DNA of 64,000 nt from Pelagimonas sp017744045 (GTDB lineage: Bacteria; Pseudomonadota; Alphaproteobacteria; Rhodobacterales; Rhodobacteraceae), in the NCBI RefSeq assembly GCF_017744045.1, contig NZ_JAGHRD010000001.1; one strand, written 5' to 3'. Shown here in pieces: positions 8,536-16,726 of the stretch; the stretch's first letter is position 1; each line of letters starts with the position of its first letter. The notes beneath the pieces were generated by a model, which had not been told where the DNA came from, ran no database searches, and worked only from the letters and a program-made list of their open reading frames with translations. The translations under genes and the position numbers were made by a program.

Positions 8536-9357
8536 TCAGCCCTTATCCTCAAGGTGCTTTTGCCACAGGTCCGGGCGGCGCTCTTGCGTCAAGGACTCGC
8601 TTTGTTCACGCCGCCAGACGTCGATTTTGCCGTGATGACCAGACATCAGAATGTCGGGGATCGCCCGGCCCTGCCATTCAGCGGGGCGGGTATATTGCGG
8701 GTGCTCCAACAGGCCTGCGGAATGGCTTTCATCCACAGCGCTTTCGGCATTGCCCAACACGCCCGGCAGCAGGCGCACGGTTGCGTCCAGCATGGCCTGG
8801 GCCGCAATCTCGCCCCCGGTCAAAACGAAATCCCCCAGCGAGACTTCGGCAATGTTGTAATGTTCGATCACCCGCTGATCCAACCCCTCAAACCGGCCAC
8901 AGATCATCGTGACCCCAGGCAGGCCTGCCCAATCGCGCGCCATCGCCTGATCAAAGCGTTTGCCGCGCGGAGACAGATAAACCAGCGGCCCTGGCGCGCG
9001 CTGCAAGGTGTAATCAATGGCGCGGCCCATGACATCCGGGCGCAGCACCATGCCAGCGCCGCCACCCGCCGGAGTGTCATCGACATTGCGATGTTTGCCC
9101 TCACCAAACAGCCGCAAATCCGTGGTCGAGAGCTGCCATTTACCCTCCTTCAATGCCTTACCGGTCAGGCTTTCGCCCAGAACGCCGGGAAAGGCGTCTG
9201 GAAACAGCGTGATGATATGCGCCTGCCAGGCCCGCGCCAGATCGGGGTTGTGGCTCACCAATTCGCGCGGCTTCAGCGTCGGCCGGATCGACTTGCGACC
9301 ATGCGATTTGCTCGGGGGCTGTTTGCGATCTGTTTCAGGGGGCGTGCTGTCTGACAT
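8536..9357 (-). CDS. trmD: tRNA (guanine-37-N1)-methyltransferase
   Basis: A 273-residue SPOUT methyltransferase that methylates G37 in tRNAs reading CNN codons and prevents frameshifting. The knot region motifs GRFEGLDQRVIEHY and SLGDFVLTGGE are intact. About 45 residues (basic, SKSHGRKS) precede the core that starts at AHIITLFPDAFPG; this extension makes the protein longer than E. coli TrmD. It belongs to the rpsP-rimM-trmD ribosomal group, although a hypothetical gene separates it from rimM. Confidence 0.95.
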   Translation of the reverse strand: MSDSTPPETDRKQPPSKSHGRKSIRPTLKPRELVSHNPDLARAWQAHIITLFPDAFPGVLGESLTGKALKEGKWQLSTTDLRLFGEGKHRNVDDTPAGGGAGMVLRPDVMGRAIDYTLQRAPGPLVYLSPRGKRFDQAMARDWAGLPGVTMICGRFEGLDQRVIEHYNIAEVSLGDFVLTGGEIAAQAMLDATVRLLPGVLGNAESAVDESHSAGLLEHPQYTRPAEWQGRAIPDILMSGHHGKIDVWRREQSESLTQERRPDLWQKHLEDKG

Positions 9358-9417
9358 GGGAATTCCTGCTTTGGCCCTCTCCTACCCGTTGCAGGCAAGT
9401 GGGGCAAGCACACCCGA

Positions 9418-10521
9418 TCACAGCCCGGAAAAGGCTGGTTCGAAATAGTCGCCTTGGCGTGGCGGTGCCGTCAGAGTGCCGGTCAAAAGGTCCCAATTGC
9501 TGCGGTCACGTGGCGCGCGGCCTTCGAAATTGACAAAGATGCAATGCGGCGCGGGCCAGGCCTGCCCCAACTGCTCTGTCAGAAAATCCAGTTCGGCATC
9601 GAAAAACGGTTGCAGCGTCGCCACCCGATGTGGCGGCTCAAGCGCCAATTCCTGGTGCTTATAGGTGCCGTCATTCCAGCCTTGGATCAGTTGTCTGACG
9701 CGGTCCAAAAACTCTGGATCAGACTGCGCACGCGGATCGCGCAAAACTTGATCCCGGGTCAATCGGCCAAAATACCCCGCCACGGTGGCCCGGTCGCAAC
9801 TGGGCTGCTCCAGACACCACAGCGCCGCCGCCTGTTGGTTTGGGTCGAACAGATCGTGTTCCATAACCACATGGTGCCAGAGATCCACATCAGCATCCGG
9901 CAAGGATTTCAACACGCGCAGCAGCGGGCCTGCCGCCCGATCCTGTTCCCAGATCGCTTGGGTGGACAGGAACGCGCCATAGTCACGATCAAAGGCGGCG
10001 CGGCGAAGCGTGATCAGGTCGATTTCGTCGCGCAGATCCAACATCGTGTCCGGGCGGGCAAAAAGTTGCGCAATGCGCCCCGCTTCACCGGGATCTGCCC
10101 GCAGCATTGTGTTGATCAGATACAGTTCCGCACGTTGCGCAGCCGACAGCTTGGCCAAGTCCAGCGTTTTCCATCCCTGCATAAACCCCTGCAAGGTTCG
10201 CATGATCGCGGTGTCCCGGTCCAAGGGCGCTCCGGGAATGTGAAAGTCCTGCGAACAAGCCAGCGCACGCATCAGCTCCTGTGACATTGCAGACGAATTG
10301 GGCAGTTTGGCCCGCTCAGCCTTTGGCAAAGGGCCGCGCAGCAATGTGTCTGAACGAGACCGGCCCGAAGTCCTGTTAACCCGATCCGGCTGTGGGCGCA
10401 GCGAGGCCACCAAGGCATAGGCACTGCCCAGCCCGCTCATCGCGACGCTGAGTCCAGACAAAGGCAGCGCGGCTGCAATTGCGGGCACCAGGGCCAAACC
10501 AGTTAGAAAAATACGCTGCAC
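9418..10521 (-). CDS. Hypothetical protein with N-terminal membrane segment
   Basis: A 367-residue protein that I do not recognise. The start is GTG at 10521 with only a weak ribosome site. Residues 3-38 are hydrophobic and could be a membrane anchor or a long signal. The rest is soluble, Asp/Arg/Leu-rich, with DPGEAGRIAQLFARPDTMLDLRDE and a C-terminal stretch reading HCIFVNFEGRAPRDRSNWDLL. It lies between rimM and trmD in the same direction. Confidence 0.6.
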   Translation of the reverse strand: MQRIFLTGLALVPAIAAALPLSGLSVAMSGLGSAYALVASLRPQPDRVNRTSGRSRSDTLLRGPLPKAERAKLPNSSAMSQELMRALACSQDFHIPGAPLDRDTAIMRTLQGFMQGWKTLDLAKLSAAQRAELYLINTMLRADPGEAGRIAQLFARPDTMLDLRDEIDLITLRRAAFDRDYGAFLSTQAIWEQDRAAGPLLRVLKSLPDADVDLWHHVVMEHDLFDPNQQAAALWCLEQPSCDRATVAGYFGRLTRDQVLRDPRAQSDPEFLDRVRQLIQGWNDGTYKHQELALEPPHRVATLQPFFDAELDFLTEQLGQAWPAPHCIFVNFEGRAPRDRSNWDLLTGTLTAPPRQGDYFEPAFSGL

Positions 10522-10860
10522 TCAGACGTCCACTTGCTGACTTCGATAGCTCGATTACGGCTAAAATTAGACAGAAATTGTGGCGTTAAATGGGTCGGAT
10601 AAGACTTAATTCCAGCGGTTTGTTCCTGATAGATGATTGATCCACATAAAAGGGCAGCACTGTTTCCTGAATGCACAAAACCAAATGCGCGATGAAGGAA
10701 ATCTTGCGAAAATTGTGAGAATCTTTTTGCCACACCCAACAGGGGAAACCCCCGTTTGCTTTCTTCTTGGCGACAAATACTCTGGGGGTGAATGCGGGTT
10801 TACCCGCAGAGTGGGCTAGCCCCCTTTGCCCGCCCGCCGCAGGCGCAATGCCGGTGACGG
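10522..10860. other. Intergenic region, repeat-bearing, no gene seen
   Basis: This 339-base gap between rimM and the hypothetical gene at 9418 holds no convincing gene. The left half is AT-richer and may hold the promoter of the 9418 gene. The right half contains a dispersed repeat copy (10760-10808). Short frames here have no ribosome site or recognisable protein. Confidence 0.6.
10760..10808 (-). repeat. Dispersed intergenic repeat family A, copy 1
   Basis: Shares TTTCTTCTTGG, a three-base gap, then CAAATACTCTGGGGGTG with the copy at 43650, and a looser form with 25024. Each copy is followed by a hairpin of different sequence, here TGCGGGT/ACCCGCA (10793-10808). It lies downstream of rimM and, read from rimM, puts the hairpin before the conserved block. 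Confidence 0.65.
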
Positions 10861-11370
10861 TCAGTCAAACAACCCCTCAGGCGGATCCGCAATAATCCGA
10901 CCGGCGCTCAGATCAACCGTCGGCACCACTGCCAGGGTAAAAGGCATCAAAACAGTCTTGGACGATCCCGGAACCTGCAATTCCAGCAGATCCTCGGCCC
11001 CGTGGTTTTGTACCGCATGAACACGCCCCAATAGCGCGCCACCGCTGTCAAACACCGCAAGACCCATGAGGTCAGTGTGGTAAAACTCGTCATCGGGCAA
11101 ATTGGGCAGCACATCGCGCGGGGCAAAAAGCTGCAAACCCTTCAGGGCATCGGCCTCTTCCTTGCTGCCGATCCCGGAAATCCGCGCGGCAAACCCGTTC
11201 TTGAGCGACCGTGTCAGTTGGATCTGGTCAAAGATCCGTTCCCCGTCCTCAGAGGTCAGTGGCACATAATCTGCAATCGCCTCGGGATCGGCAGTAAAGC
11301 TTTTCAGGCGTACTTCGCCATGCACGCCAAAGGCGCCGGCCAATGCCCCGACACAGATTTTGTCCGTCAT
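10861..11370 (-). CDS. rimM: Ribosome maturation factor RimM
   Basis: A 169-residue 16S rRNA processing factor that binds ribosomal protein S19 during 30S head maturation. The N-terminal RimM domain begins ICVGALAGAFGVHGEVRLKSF. The PRC-barrel domain contains DEFYHTDLMGLAVFD, and the end is RIIADPPEGLFD. The start at 11370 is preceded by a GGGG-rich ribosome site and overlaps the stop of the small gene upstream (ATGA). Confidence 0.94.
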   Translation of the reverse strand: MTDKICVGALAGAFGVHGEVRLKSFTADPEAIADYVPLTSEDGERIFDQIQLTRSLKNGFAARISGIGSKEEADALKGLQLFAPRDVLPNLPDDEFYHTDLMGLAVFDSGGALLGRVHAVQNHGAEDLLELQVPGSSKTVLMPFTLAVVPTVDLSAGRIIADPPEGLFD

Positions 11371-11513
11371 GATTTGCCCCCAATGCTGCACATCCCGTCG
11401 GCCCAAGAGCCCCCGGATTGATCGCAGAGTGTTTTCTGATTGTCACGTTCAAACAGGATGCCTGCGAGGAACGCAAACAGCACAAATATCACAAGCCGGA
11501 TCAGGCGGAACAT
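11367..11513 (-). CDS. Small single-span membrane protein between rpsP and rimM
   Basis: A 48-residue frame that is easily missed. It begins MFRLIRLVIFVLFAFLAG, a clear transmembrane segment with positive residues before it (N-in), followed by ILFERDNQKTLCDQSGG and a C-terminal tail with a second Cys (DGMCSIGG). An AAGAGG ribosome site precedes the ATG, and the stop overlaps the rimM start as ATGA, so it is probably translated and coupled to rimM. Function unknown. Confidence 0.7.
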   Translation of the reverse strand: MFRLIRLVIFVLFAFLAGILFERDNQKTLCDQSGGSWADGMCSIGGKS

Positions 11514-11578
11514 GAGACGCCTCTTGGGCTAGGGAAAATCCCCGGCGAGGGTGGGCCTCGCCGGGAGCAAAAGAGAAA

Positions 11579-11944
11579 TTACTCTTCTGCGGCAGCTTCC
11601 GCTGCTTCTGCGGCCTTGGCGGCTTTTTCTTCGGCGCGCTCAACGGCTTTCTTGCCTGGGGCACCTTTCTTGGGGTTGTTGCGCTCTTTCTTGGCAACAA
11701 CGTCAGCCGCTTCGAGGAAGCGAGACACACGGTCGGTGACCTGTGCGCCTTCACCCAGCCAGTACTGAACGCGTTCAATGTCCATTTTCACGCGCTCTTC
11801 GCTGTCTTTTGGCAGCAGCGGGTTGTAGGTACCCAGCTTTTCGATGAAGCGGCCATCGCGTGGCATACGCGAGTCAGCAGCAACGATGCGGTAGAAGGGG
11901 CGCTTTTTGGAGCCGCCACGGGCCAGACGGATTTTGATAGCCAT
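11579..11944 (-). CDS. rpsP: 30S ribosomal protein S16
   Basis: A 121-residue protein with the S16 core MAIKIRLARGGSKKRPFYRIVAADSR split over residues 1-26, and GRFIEKLGTYNP after it. The C-terminal 25 residues are an Ala/Glu/Lys tail (EEKAAKAAEAAEAAAEE) longer than in E. coli, as in many alphaproteobacteria. A clear GGAGAA ribosome site precedes the ATG. Confidence 0.97.
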   Translation of the reverse strand: MAIKIRLARGGSKKRPFYRIVAADSRMPRDGRFIEKLGTYNPLLPKDSEERVKMDIERVQYWLGEGAQVTDRVSRFLEAADVVAKKERNNPKKGAPGKKAVERAEEKAAKAAEAAEAAAEE

Positions 11945-11987
11945 TTTGTTGTTCTCCTTGAGATGGCAGTGTGACGCGGAGGGCGCG

Positions 11988-12284
11988 TCAGGATTGGTGT
12001 TGTTTGTGGTGTTGGATGACTTCCTGAATGATGAAATTCAGGAATTTCTTGGCGAATTCCGGGTCAAGATTGGCCCGGTTCGCAAGGTCTTCGAGCCGCG
12101 CAATCTGCTTTTCTTCGCGCGCGGGGTCGGAGGGCGGGAGGTCATGCTGGGCTTTCAGAACCCCAACAGCCTGCGTGTGTTTGAACCGCTCGCCCAGCGT
12201 GTAGACGAGGATGGCATCGAGGCGGTCGATGCTTTCGCGGTGCTCTTTCAGCAGCTCGGCAGCGCGTGCGGTTGCGTCGGTCAT
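11988..12284 (-). CDS. Chorismate mutase, AroQ class
   Basis: A 98-residue all-helical protein that converts chorismate to prephenate for Phe/Tyr synthesis. Recognisable features are the first helix RESIDRLDAILVYTLGERF with its active-site Arg/Asp, the segment VGVLKAQHDLPPSDPAREE, and a final helix KKFLNFIIQEVIQHH. The start at 12284 is chosen because it gives a typical N-terminus (MTDATARAAELL); the longer frame upstream is a shadow of the GNAT gene. Confidence 0.88.
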   Translation of the reverse strand: MTDATARAAELLKEHRESIDRLDAILVYTLGERFKHTQAVGVLKAQHDLPPSDPAREEKQIARLEDLANRANLDPEFAKKFLNFIIQEVIQHHKQHQS

Positions 12285-12285
12285 A

Positions 12286-12888
12286 TCAGTCAAGTGCCCA
12301 GCCTTTCGGTTTAAAGAGCGGATCCTGGTAATGCGCGATTTCCATATCGATCCCGTGGCCCAGCTGGCTTTGCAGCCCTTCCAGGGATGGGTGGCGATAG
12401 ACTGCGTCATGGCCATCAACGGTTGCGGCCGAGGCATCTTTGGTGCAGCCCAGACGTTCCGCCAAACGGATCGCTTCCAGGTTTTTCGGGTCGATATAGG
12501 ATACGGCGGTGTCCCAGCCGAGATCGTGATAGAAATAGCGGCGCACGCGGTCTGCCGCCTCAAGCGCGTATCCCTTGCCCGATTGGTCAGGCCAGATGAT
12601 CCAGGCGATTTCCCGCTCCGGCCATTTCGCCGGGAACCAACCCCCGGCCATGCCGACTGTTTCATCCGTATCCTTGAGGTGGATCATCCACATGCCATAG
12701 CCGCGGATTTCCCAATGCCCGATTTCAGAGGCATAGAGCATCCAGGCTTCATATTCATTCAGCGGCCCGCCCATAAAGCGCGAGCGGTAGCTGGCGAAGG
12801 TCGCCTTGAAGTTCGGGTAATCCTCGGGCTCGGGCGCGCGCAATTGCAGGCGCTTGGTTTCGAGGACAGGAATATCGCGATGGACCAT
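12286..12888 (-). CDS. GNAT-family N-acetyltransferase, array member 1
   Basis: A 200-residue RimJ/RimL-like acetyltransferase. It opens PVLETKRLQLRAPEPEDY, contains GHWEIRGYGMWMIHLKD and the acetyl-CoA pocket region WPDQSGKGYALEAADRVRRY, and ends near AERLGCTKDA. It is the last of five consecutive GNAT genes on the minus strand. Its start abuts the stop of member 2 (one-base overlap). The substrate cannot be read from the sequence. Confidence 0.88.
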   Translation of the reverse strand: MVHRDIPVLETKRLQLRAPEPEDYPNFKATFASYRSRFMGGPLNEYEAWMLYASEIGHWEIRGYGMWMIHLKDTDETVGMAGGWFPAKWPEREIAWIIWPDQSGKGYALEAADRVRRYFYHDLGWDTAVSYIDPKNLEAIRLAERLGCTKDASAATVDGHDAVYRHPSLEGLQSQLGHGIDMEIAHYQDPLFKPKGWALD

Positions 12889-13481
12889 CAGGATGCTCCT
12901 TTTGCGCTGTGGCGATAGGCATAGGTATGCCCGTCAGAGGACAGGGTTGCTTCGAGCGCGTTGTCGCGCGCGGCCCCCAGCTTTTCCATCAAACGGATGC
13001 AGCGATCATTGTCCGGATCGACAAAAGACGCGACGCTGTCCCATTTCAATGCGTCAAAAGCATAGTCCCGGGCGGCGATCATGGCCTCTTCAGCATAGCC
13101 GTGCCCCTCGGCCTCTTCGGTCAGGAAAATGCCCAGCTCGGCCTCGGGGTCTTCGTATTCATAGCCCAAAAGCACAAAGCCCGCCGAGGGGGTGGTCTGC
13201 GCGTCAATGGTCCAAAGCCCATGGCCGTGCAGCAGCCACAGTGCGGAATATCCGGTGAATTCGGCCCAGGCTTCGGCACGGGTAAAGGGGCCGCCCATCA
13301 GAATGGACCGGTCGCTTTCCATGATCTTGGCATAGGCCTTGAAGTCATAGATACGCGGTGCGCGCAGCTGAAGGCGGCGCGTGTCGAGCGATGGGATCTT
13401 GCCACCAAGGCGCGCGGCCTGACGGGCCGCGGGGCCGGGGCGATGTTTTTCGCAAGGGGCGAGGGTCGGCTTGTCGGTCAT
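12888..13481 (-). CDS. GNAT-family N-acetyltransferase, array member 2
   Basis: A 197-residue paralogue of its neighbours with an extra basic N-terminus (about 28 residues) before LDTRRLQLRAPRIYDF. Core features are SILMGGPFTRAEAWAEF, GHGLWTIDAQ and EEAEGHGYAEEAMIAARDYAF. The pocket motif is EGHGYAEEA rather than GKGxAxEA. It overlaps the next gene upstream by four bases, so the two are probably translated together. Confidence 0.87.
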   Translation of the reverse strand: MTDKPTLAPCEKHRPGPAARQAARLGGKIPSLDTRRLQLRAPRIYDFKAYAKIMESDRSILMGGPFTRAEAWAEFTGYSALWLLHGHGLWTIDAQTTPSAGFVLLGYEYEDPEAELGIFLTEEAEGHGYAEEAMIAARDYAFDALKWDSVASFVDPDNDRCIRLMEKLGAARDNALEATLSSDGHTYAYRHSAKGAS

Positions 13482-13990
13482 GACACCCCCGCGATTGGTT
13501 GGCGATAGACCAGACAGGGGTCTTCGGGTTTTGGGACAGTCGCGCTCGGATCACGCTGGGCACCCAGTCGTTCGGCCAAGGTGATCGAGCGCGCGTTTTC
13601 CGGCGCGATATAGTGGACGATATTGGTCCAGCCCAAGGTGTCGCGGGCATCCTGAATGGCGGCCTGCGCGGCCTCAAAGGCAAAACCTTTGCCCTCAGAC
13701 CCGTCAAACATCAGCCAGCCGATTTCAGTTTCCGGCCAGCCCTGCGGGTAGTAGGGGCCAACAAGCCCGACAATGTCATCCGACTCTTTGGTCGTGACCG
13801 CCCAAAGACCGTAGCCGCGCACCTCCCAATGGCCCAGCATGGCGCAGAAATTGGAAAAGGCTCGGAATTCGGGCACATAGCCACCGACATATTGCGACCG
13901 TTCCGTCTGGTAAAAGGCGGTTGTGGCGGCGGCGTCCTTTGGGGCCGGTGGACGCAGGATCAGGCGCTCTGTACTGAGGGTGCGGGTCAT
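13478..13990 (-). CDS. GNAT-family N-acetyltransferase, array member 3
   Basis: A 170-residue paralogue beginning LSTERLILRPPAPKDA, with GHWEVRGYGLWAVTTKES, WPETEIGWLMFDGSEGKGFAFEAA as the acetyl-CoA site, and ITLAERLGAQRDPSA near the end. Overlaps both neighbours by four bases. Confidence 0.88.
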   Translation of the reverse strand: MTRTLSTERLILRPPAPKDAAATTAFYQTERSQYVGGYVPEFRAFSNFCAMLGHWEVRGYGLWAVTTKESDDIVGLVGPYYPQGWPETEIGWLMFDGSEGKGFAFEAAQAAIQDARDTLGWTNIVHYIAPENARSITLAERLGAQRDPSATVPKPEDPCLVYRQPIAGVS

Positions 13991-14517
13991 GGCAGCACCT
14001 CATCCGGGCCAGGATGGCGCCACAGCTGGTCTTCTCCCATGGCGACGTTTTCATAGGTGCGCTCATAAACGGCACCCAGCCGCTTGGCCAATGCCTGTGA
14101 ACGGGTGTTAGACGGCACGATATTTGAGGTCAGGGTCGTGAAACCCAGATCTTCATAGGCGTAGCGGCGCACACGCAAAGCCGCCTCATAGGCGATGCCC
14201 TTGCCCTCAAAGCCTGCGAAAACCACCCAACCGATTTCCGGCTCTGGCCAGCCTTCGGGGTTCCAGATGCCGCAAATGCCGGCGGGTTTGCTCGTGGCCT
14301 TGTCTTCGATGACAAAGTAGCCGTAGCCGTGCCAATGCCAGTGGCCCACGTTCAGCGTGAACCACCGCCATGCATCGCCTCGATTGGGCGATGCGCCAAA
14401 CCCGGCAGCGCGGTCCTGATCCAGAAGGAAAGCAATCACCGACTCGGCGTCGTGCTTTTCAGGGCCGCGCAGGATCAGGTTTTCGGTTTCAAGGATCGGG
14501 GCTTGGGTCAGGCTCAT
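13987..14517 (-). CDS. GNAT-family N-acetyltransferase, array member 4
   Basis: A 176-residue paralogue. The ATG at 14517 (MSLTQAPILETENLILRGP) is preferred over an upstream frame at 14544 because it matches the siblings and has an AGG ribosome site. It contains GHWHWHGYGYFVIEDK and FEGKGIAYEAALRVRRYAY. An intergenic palindromic repeat (14535-14589) lies just upstream, between it and member 5. Confidence 0.87.
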   Translation of the reverse strand: MSLTQAPILETENLILRGPEKHDAESVIAFLLDQDRAAGFGASPNRGDAWRWFTLNVGHWHWHGYGYFVIEDKATSKPAGICGIWNPEGWPEPEIGWVVFAGFEGKGIAYEAALRVRRYAYEDLGFTTLTSNIVPSNTRSQALAKRLGAVYERTYENVAMGEDQLWRHPGPDEVLP

Positions 14518-14534
14518 GTCAGACCTCGCGGCGC

Positions 14535-14589
14535 GCGCAACCAAATTCCATTGATGGAATTTGCAAATTCAGTTGACGGAATTTGGGCG
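14535..14589. repeat. Bipartite palindromic repeat family C, copy 1
   Basis: Two adjacent palindromes: CAAATTCCAT/ATGGAATTTG (10-bp perfect arms, 2-base centre) and CAAATTC/GAATTTG with one internal mismatch. Flanked by GCGC. Related copies lie at 35133 and 39257; between copies the first arms change in matching pairs. Confidence 0.75.
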
Positions 14590-14608
14590 AGAGGGGAGAG
14601 GGAGGTGA

Positions 14609-15130
14609 TCATGCATAGGCCTCCGCATTGCCATCGATGTCGGGGCTGTGGCGGTAGACGACGTCGACATCATCATAGGTCTTGGCGGCCGGGTCCAATT
14701 GGGCCCCCAAACGTTCCGCTAACGCGATAGAGCGGGTATTGTTTCGATCAATATAGCTGACCAAGGTGGTCATGCCCTGTTCCCAGGCCCAATGCAGCGC
14801 GGCGGTGGCCGCTTCGGTCATGTACCCTTGGCCCTCATAGCCATCAAACAGGATCCAGCCGATTTCGCGTTCGGGGAAATGTGGCGGGTGGGTGATGGAG
14901 ACTTGCCCGATCAGCGCCCCGTCTTTGGTTTCCACAGCCCAGCCGCCAAACCCAACCAGATCCCAGGAGCCGACCTCGGAGCTGAACCCATACCACAAAT
15001 GTGTCTTGTTCTGTGGCGCATCCACATGCTCGGCCCGTTTGCCCGCGAAAAACGCAGCAAAGGCATCCATGTCCGACAGGACATGGTGGCGCAAGCGCAG
15101 GCGTGGGGTTTCGAGGGTGGGTGCAGGCAT
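14609..15130 (-). CDS. GNAT-family N-acetyltransferase, array member 5
   Basis: A 173-residue paralogue nearest to ffh, starting MPAPTLETPRLRLRHHVLSD. It has the sibling features GSWDLVGFGGWAVETKDGAL, FPEREIGWILFDGYEGQGYMTEAA and IALAERLGAQLDPAA. The pocket reads EGQGYMTEA. It is first of the array in transcription order, 78 bases after ffh. Confidence 0.87.
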   Translation of the reverse strand: MPAPTLETPRLRLRHHVLSDMDAFAAFFAGKRAEHVDAPQNKTHLWYGFSSEVGSWDLVGFGGWAVETKDGALIGQVSITHPPHFPEREIGWILFDGYEGQGYMTEAATAALHWAWEQGMTTLVSYIDRNNTRSIALAERLGAQLDPAAKTYDDVDVVYRHSPDIDGNAEAYA

Positions 15131-15208
15131 GGTGTTCAGTGTGTTCGCGTGTCGTTGGGTGAGAGGTTGGCCCCCTTCGGGGAGATTATTTGGACCAAGA
15201 AGAAGACC

Positions 15209-16726
15209 TTATTTCTTTTTGCCAAAACCAGAGAGGCCGGGGGGCAGGCCAGCGCCGCCAAGGCCAGGCAGTTTGCCGCCCATGCCAAGCTGCTTGGCCG
15301 CGGCTTCCATGGCGGCGGGGTCCATTTTCGACGGGTCCATCCCGGCCATGTCACCCATGCCCGCAGGCATGCCGCCTTTACCGAACATGCCGCGCATGGC
15401 CTGTTTCAACATACCGCCTTTGCCCATCTTGCCCATTTTCTTCATCATGTCGGACATCTGGCGCTGCATTTTCAGCAGTTTATTGAGGTCGGAAACCTCC
15501 ATGCCTGCACCGGCGGCGATACGTTTCTTGCGCGAGGCCTGAAGCAGCTGCGGATTGGCGCGCTCTTTCTTGGTCATGGACTGGATCAAGGCGATCTGCT
15601 GTTTAAGCACCTTGTCATCCATCCCGGCCTCGGTCGCCTGTTTGGCCATTTTGCCCATGCCCGGCATCATTTGCATCATGCCTTCCATGCCGCCCATCTT
15701 GATCATCTGCTCAAGCTGCATCTTGAGGTCGTTCATGTTGAACTGACCCTTGGAAAAGCGCTTCATCATGCGCTCGGCTTGTTCGGCCTCAAGCGTTTGC
15801 TGGGCTTTTTCCACCAGAGCAACGATGTCACCCATGCCAAGGATGCGGCCCGCGACACGCTCTGGCTCGAATGTTTCCAGCGCGTCCATCTTTTCGCCAA
15901 GGCCGACGAACTTGATCGGCTTGCCGGTAACGGCACGCATGGACAGGGCCGCACCACCGCGCCCGTCGCCATCCATCCGGGTCAGCGCAACACCGGTGAT
16001 ACCGATGCGGTCGTCAAAGTTTTCGGCGGTATGCACGGCGTCCTGACCGGTCAAGCCGTCAACCACCAGCAGGGTTTCGCGCGGATTGGCGACATCGCGC
16101 ACCGCTTCGACCTGTTGCATCAGCTCTTCGTCGATCGACAAGCGGCCAGCCGTGTCGAGCATATAGACGTCATAGCCACCCAGCGATGCTTGGGTCTTGG
16201 CGCGTTTGGCGATGGTAACCGGGTCTTCACCTTTGACGATGGGCAGGGTGGCCACACCGATTTGCTTGCCGAGGATCTCCAGCTGTTCCATCGCCGCCGG
16301 GCGGTTGACGTCCAGAGAGGCCATCAGGACCTTTTTGCCATCACGTTCTGTCAGACGTTTTGCCAGCTTCGCGGTGGTTGTGGTTTTACCCGAGCCTTGC
16401 AGGCCGACCATCAGGATCGGAGCGGGCGGACTGTCGATCTTCAACGAGCCAGGCTGACCTTCGCCTGCGAGAACTGCGATCAGCTCGTCATGGACGATCT
16501 TCACCACCTGCTGGCCCGGTGTCACCGATTTGGTGACCGACGCGCCGGTGGCTTTCTTTTCGACAGCTTTGATGAATTGGCGCGCGACCGGCAGCGACAC
16601 GTCCGCTTCGAGCAGGGCGACCCGCACCTCGCGCAGGGCTGTCTTCACGTCATCCGCAGACAGGGCACCCTGCTTGGTCAGCCGATCAAACACGCCACCA
16701 AGGCGTTCGGACAGATTTTCAAACAT
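15209..16726 (-). CDS. ffh: Signal recognition particle protein Ffh
   Basis: A 505-residue SRP54 GTPase that targets inner-membrane proteins co-translationally with 4.5S RNA and FtsY. The N domain (residues 1-90) is followed by the G domain with GLQGSGKTTTTAKLA, DTAGR and TRMDGDGRGGAALS motifs. The M domain is Met/Gly-rich (MEGMMQMMPGMGKMAKQ, then long GMGDMAG-type repeats) and carries the RNA-binding and signal-sequence groove. The C-terminal Gly/Pro-rich tail is longer than in E. coli. The long leader before it is noted separately. Confidence 0.96.
   Translation of the reverse strand: MFENLSERLGGVFDRLTKQGALSADDVKTALREVRVALLEADVSLPVARQFIKAVEKKATGASVTKSVTPGQQVVKIVHDELIAVLAGEGQPGSLKIDSPPAPILMVGLQGSGKTTTTAKLAKRLTERDGKKVLMASLDVNRPAAMEQLEILGKQIGVATLPIVKGEDPVTIAKRAKTQASLGGYDVYMLDTAGRLSIDEELMQQVEAVRDVANPRETLLVVDGLTGQDAVHTAENFDDRIGITGVALTRMDGDGRGGAALSMRAVTGKPIKFVGLGEKMDALETFEPERVAGRILGMGDIVALVEKAQQTLEAEQAERMMKRFSKGQFNMNDLKMQLEQMIKMGGMEGMMQMMPGMGKMAKQATEAGMDDKVLKQQIALIQSMTKKERANPQLLQASRKKRIAAGAGMEVSDLNKLLKMQRQMSDMMKKMGKMGKGGMLKQAMRGMFGKGGMPAGMGDMAGMDPSKMDPAAMEAAAKQLGMGGKLPGLGGAGLPPGLSGFGKKK

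Noticed and set aside
10503..10739. 78-residue minus-strand frame upstream of the 9418 gene
   Set aside because: Overlaps the start of the larger gene, lacks a ribosome site and shows no protein-like pattern.
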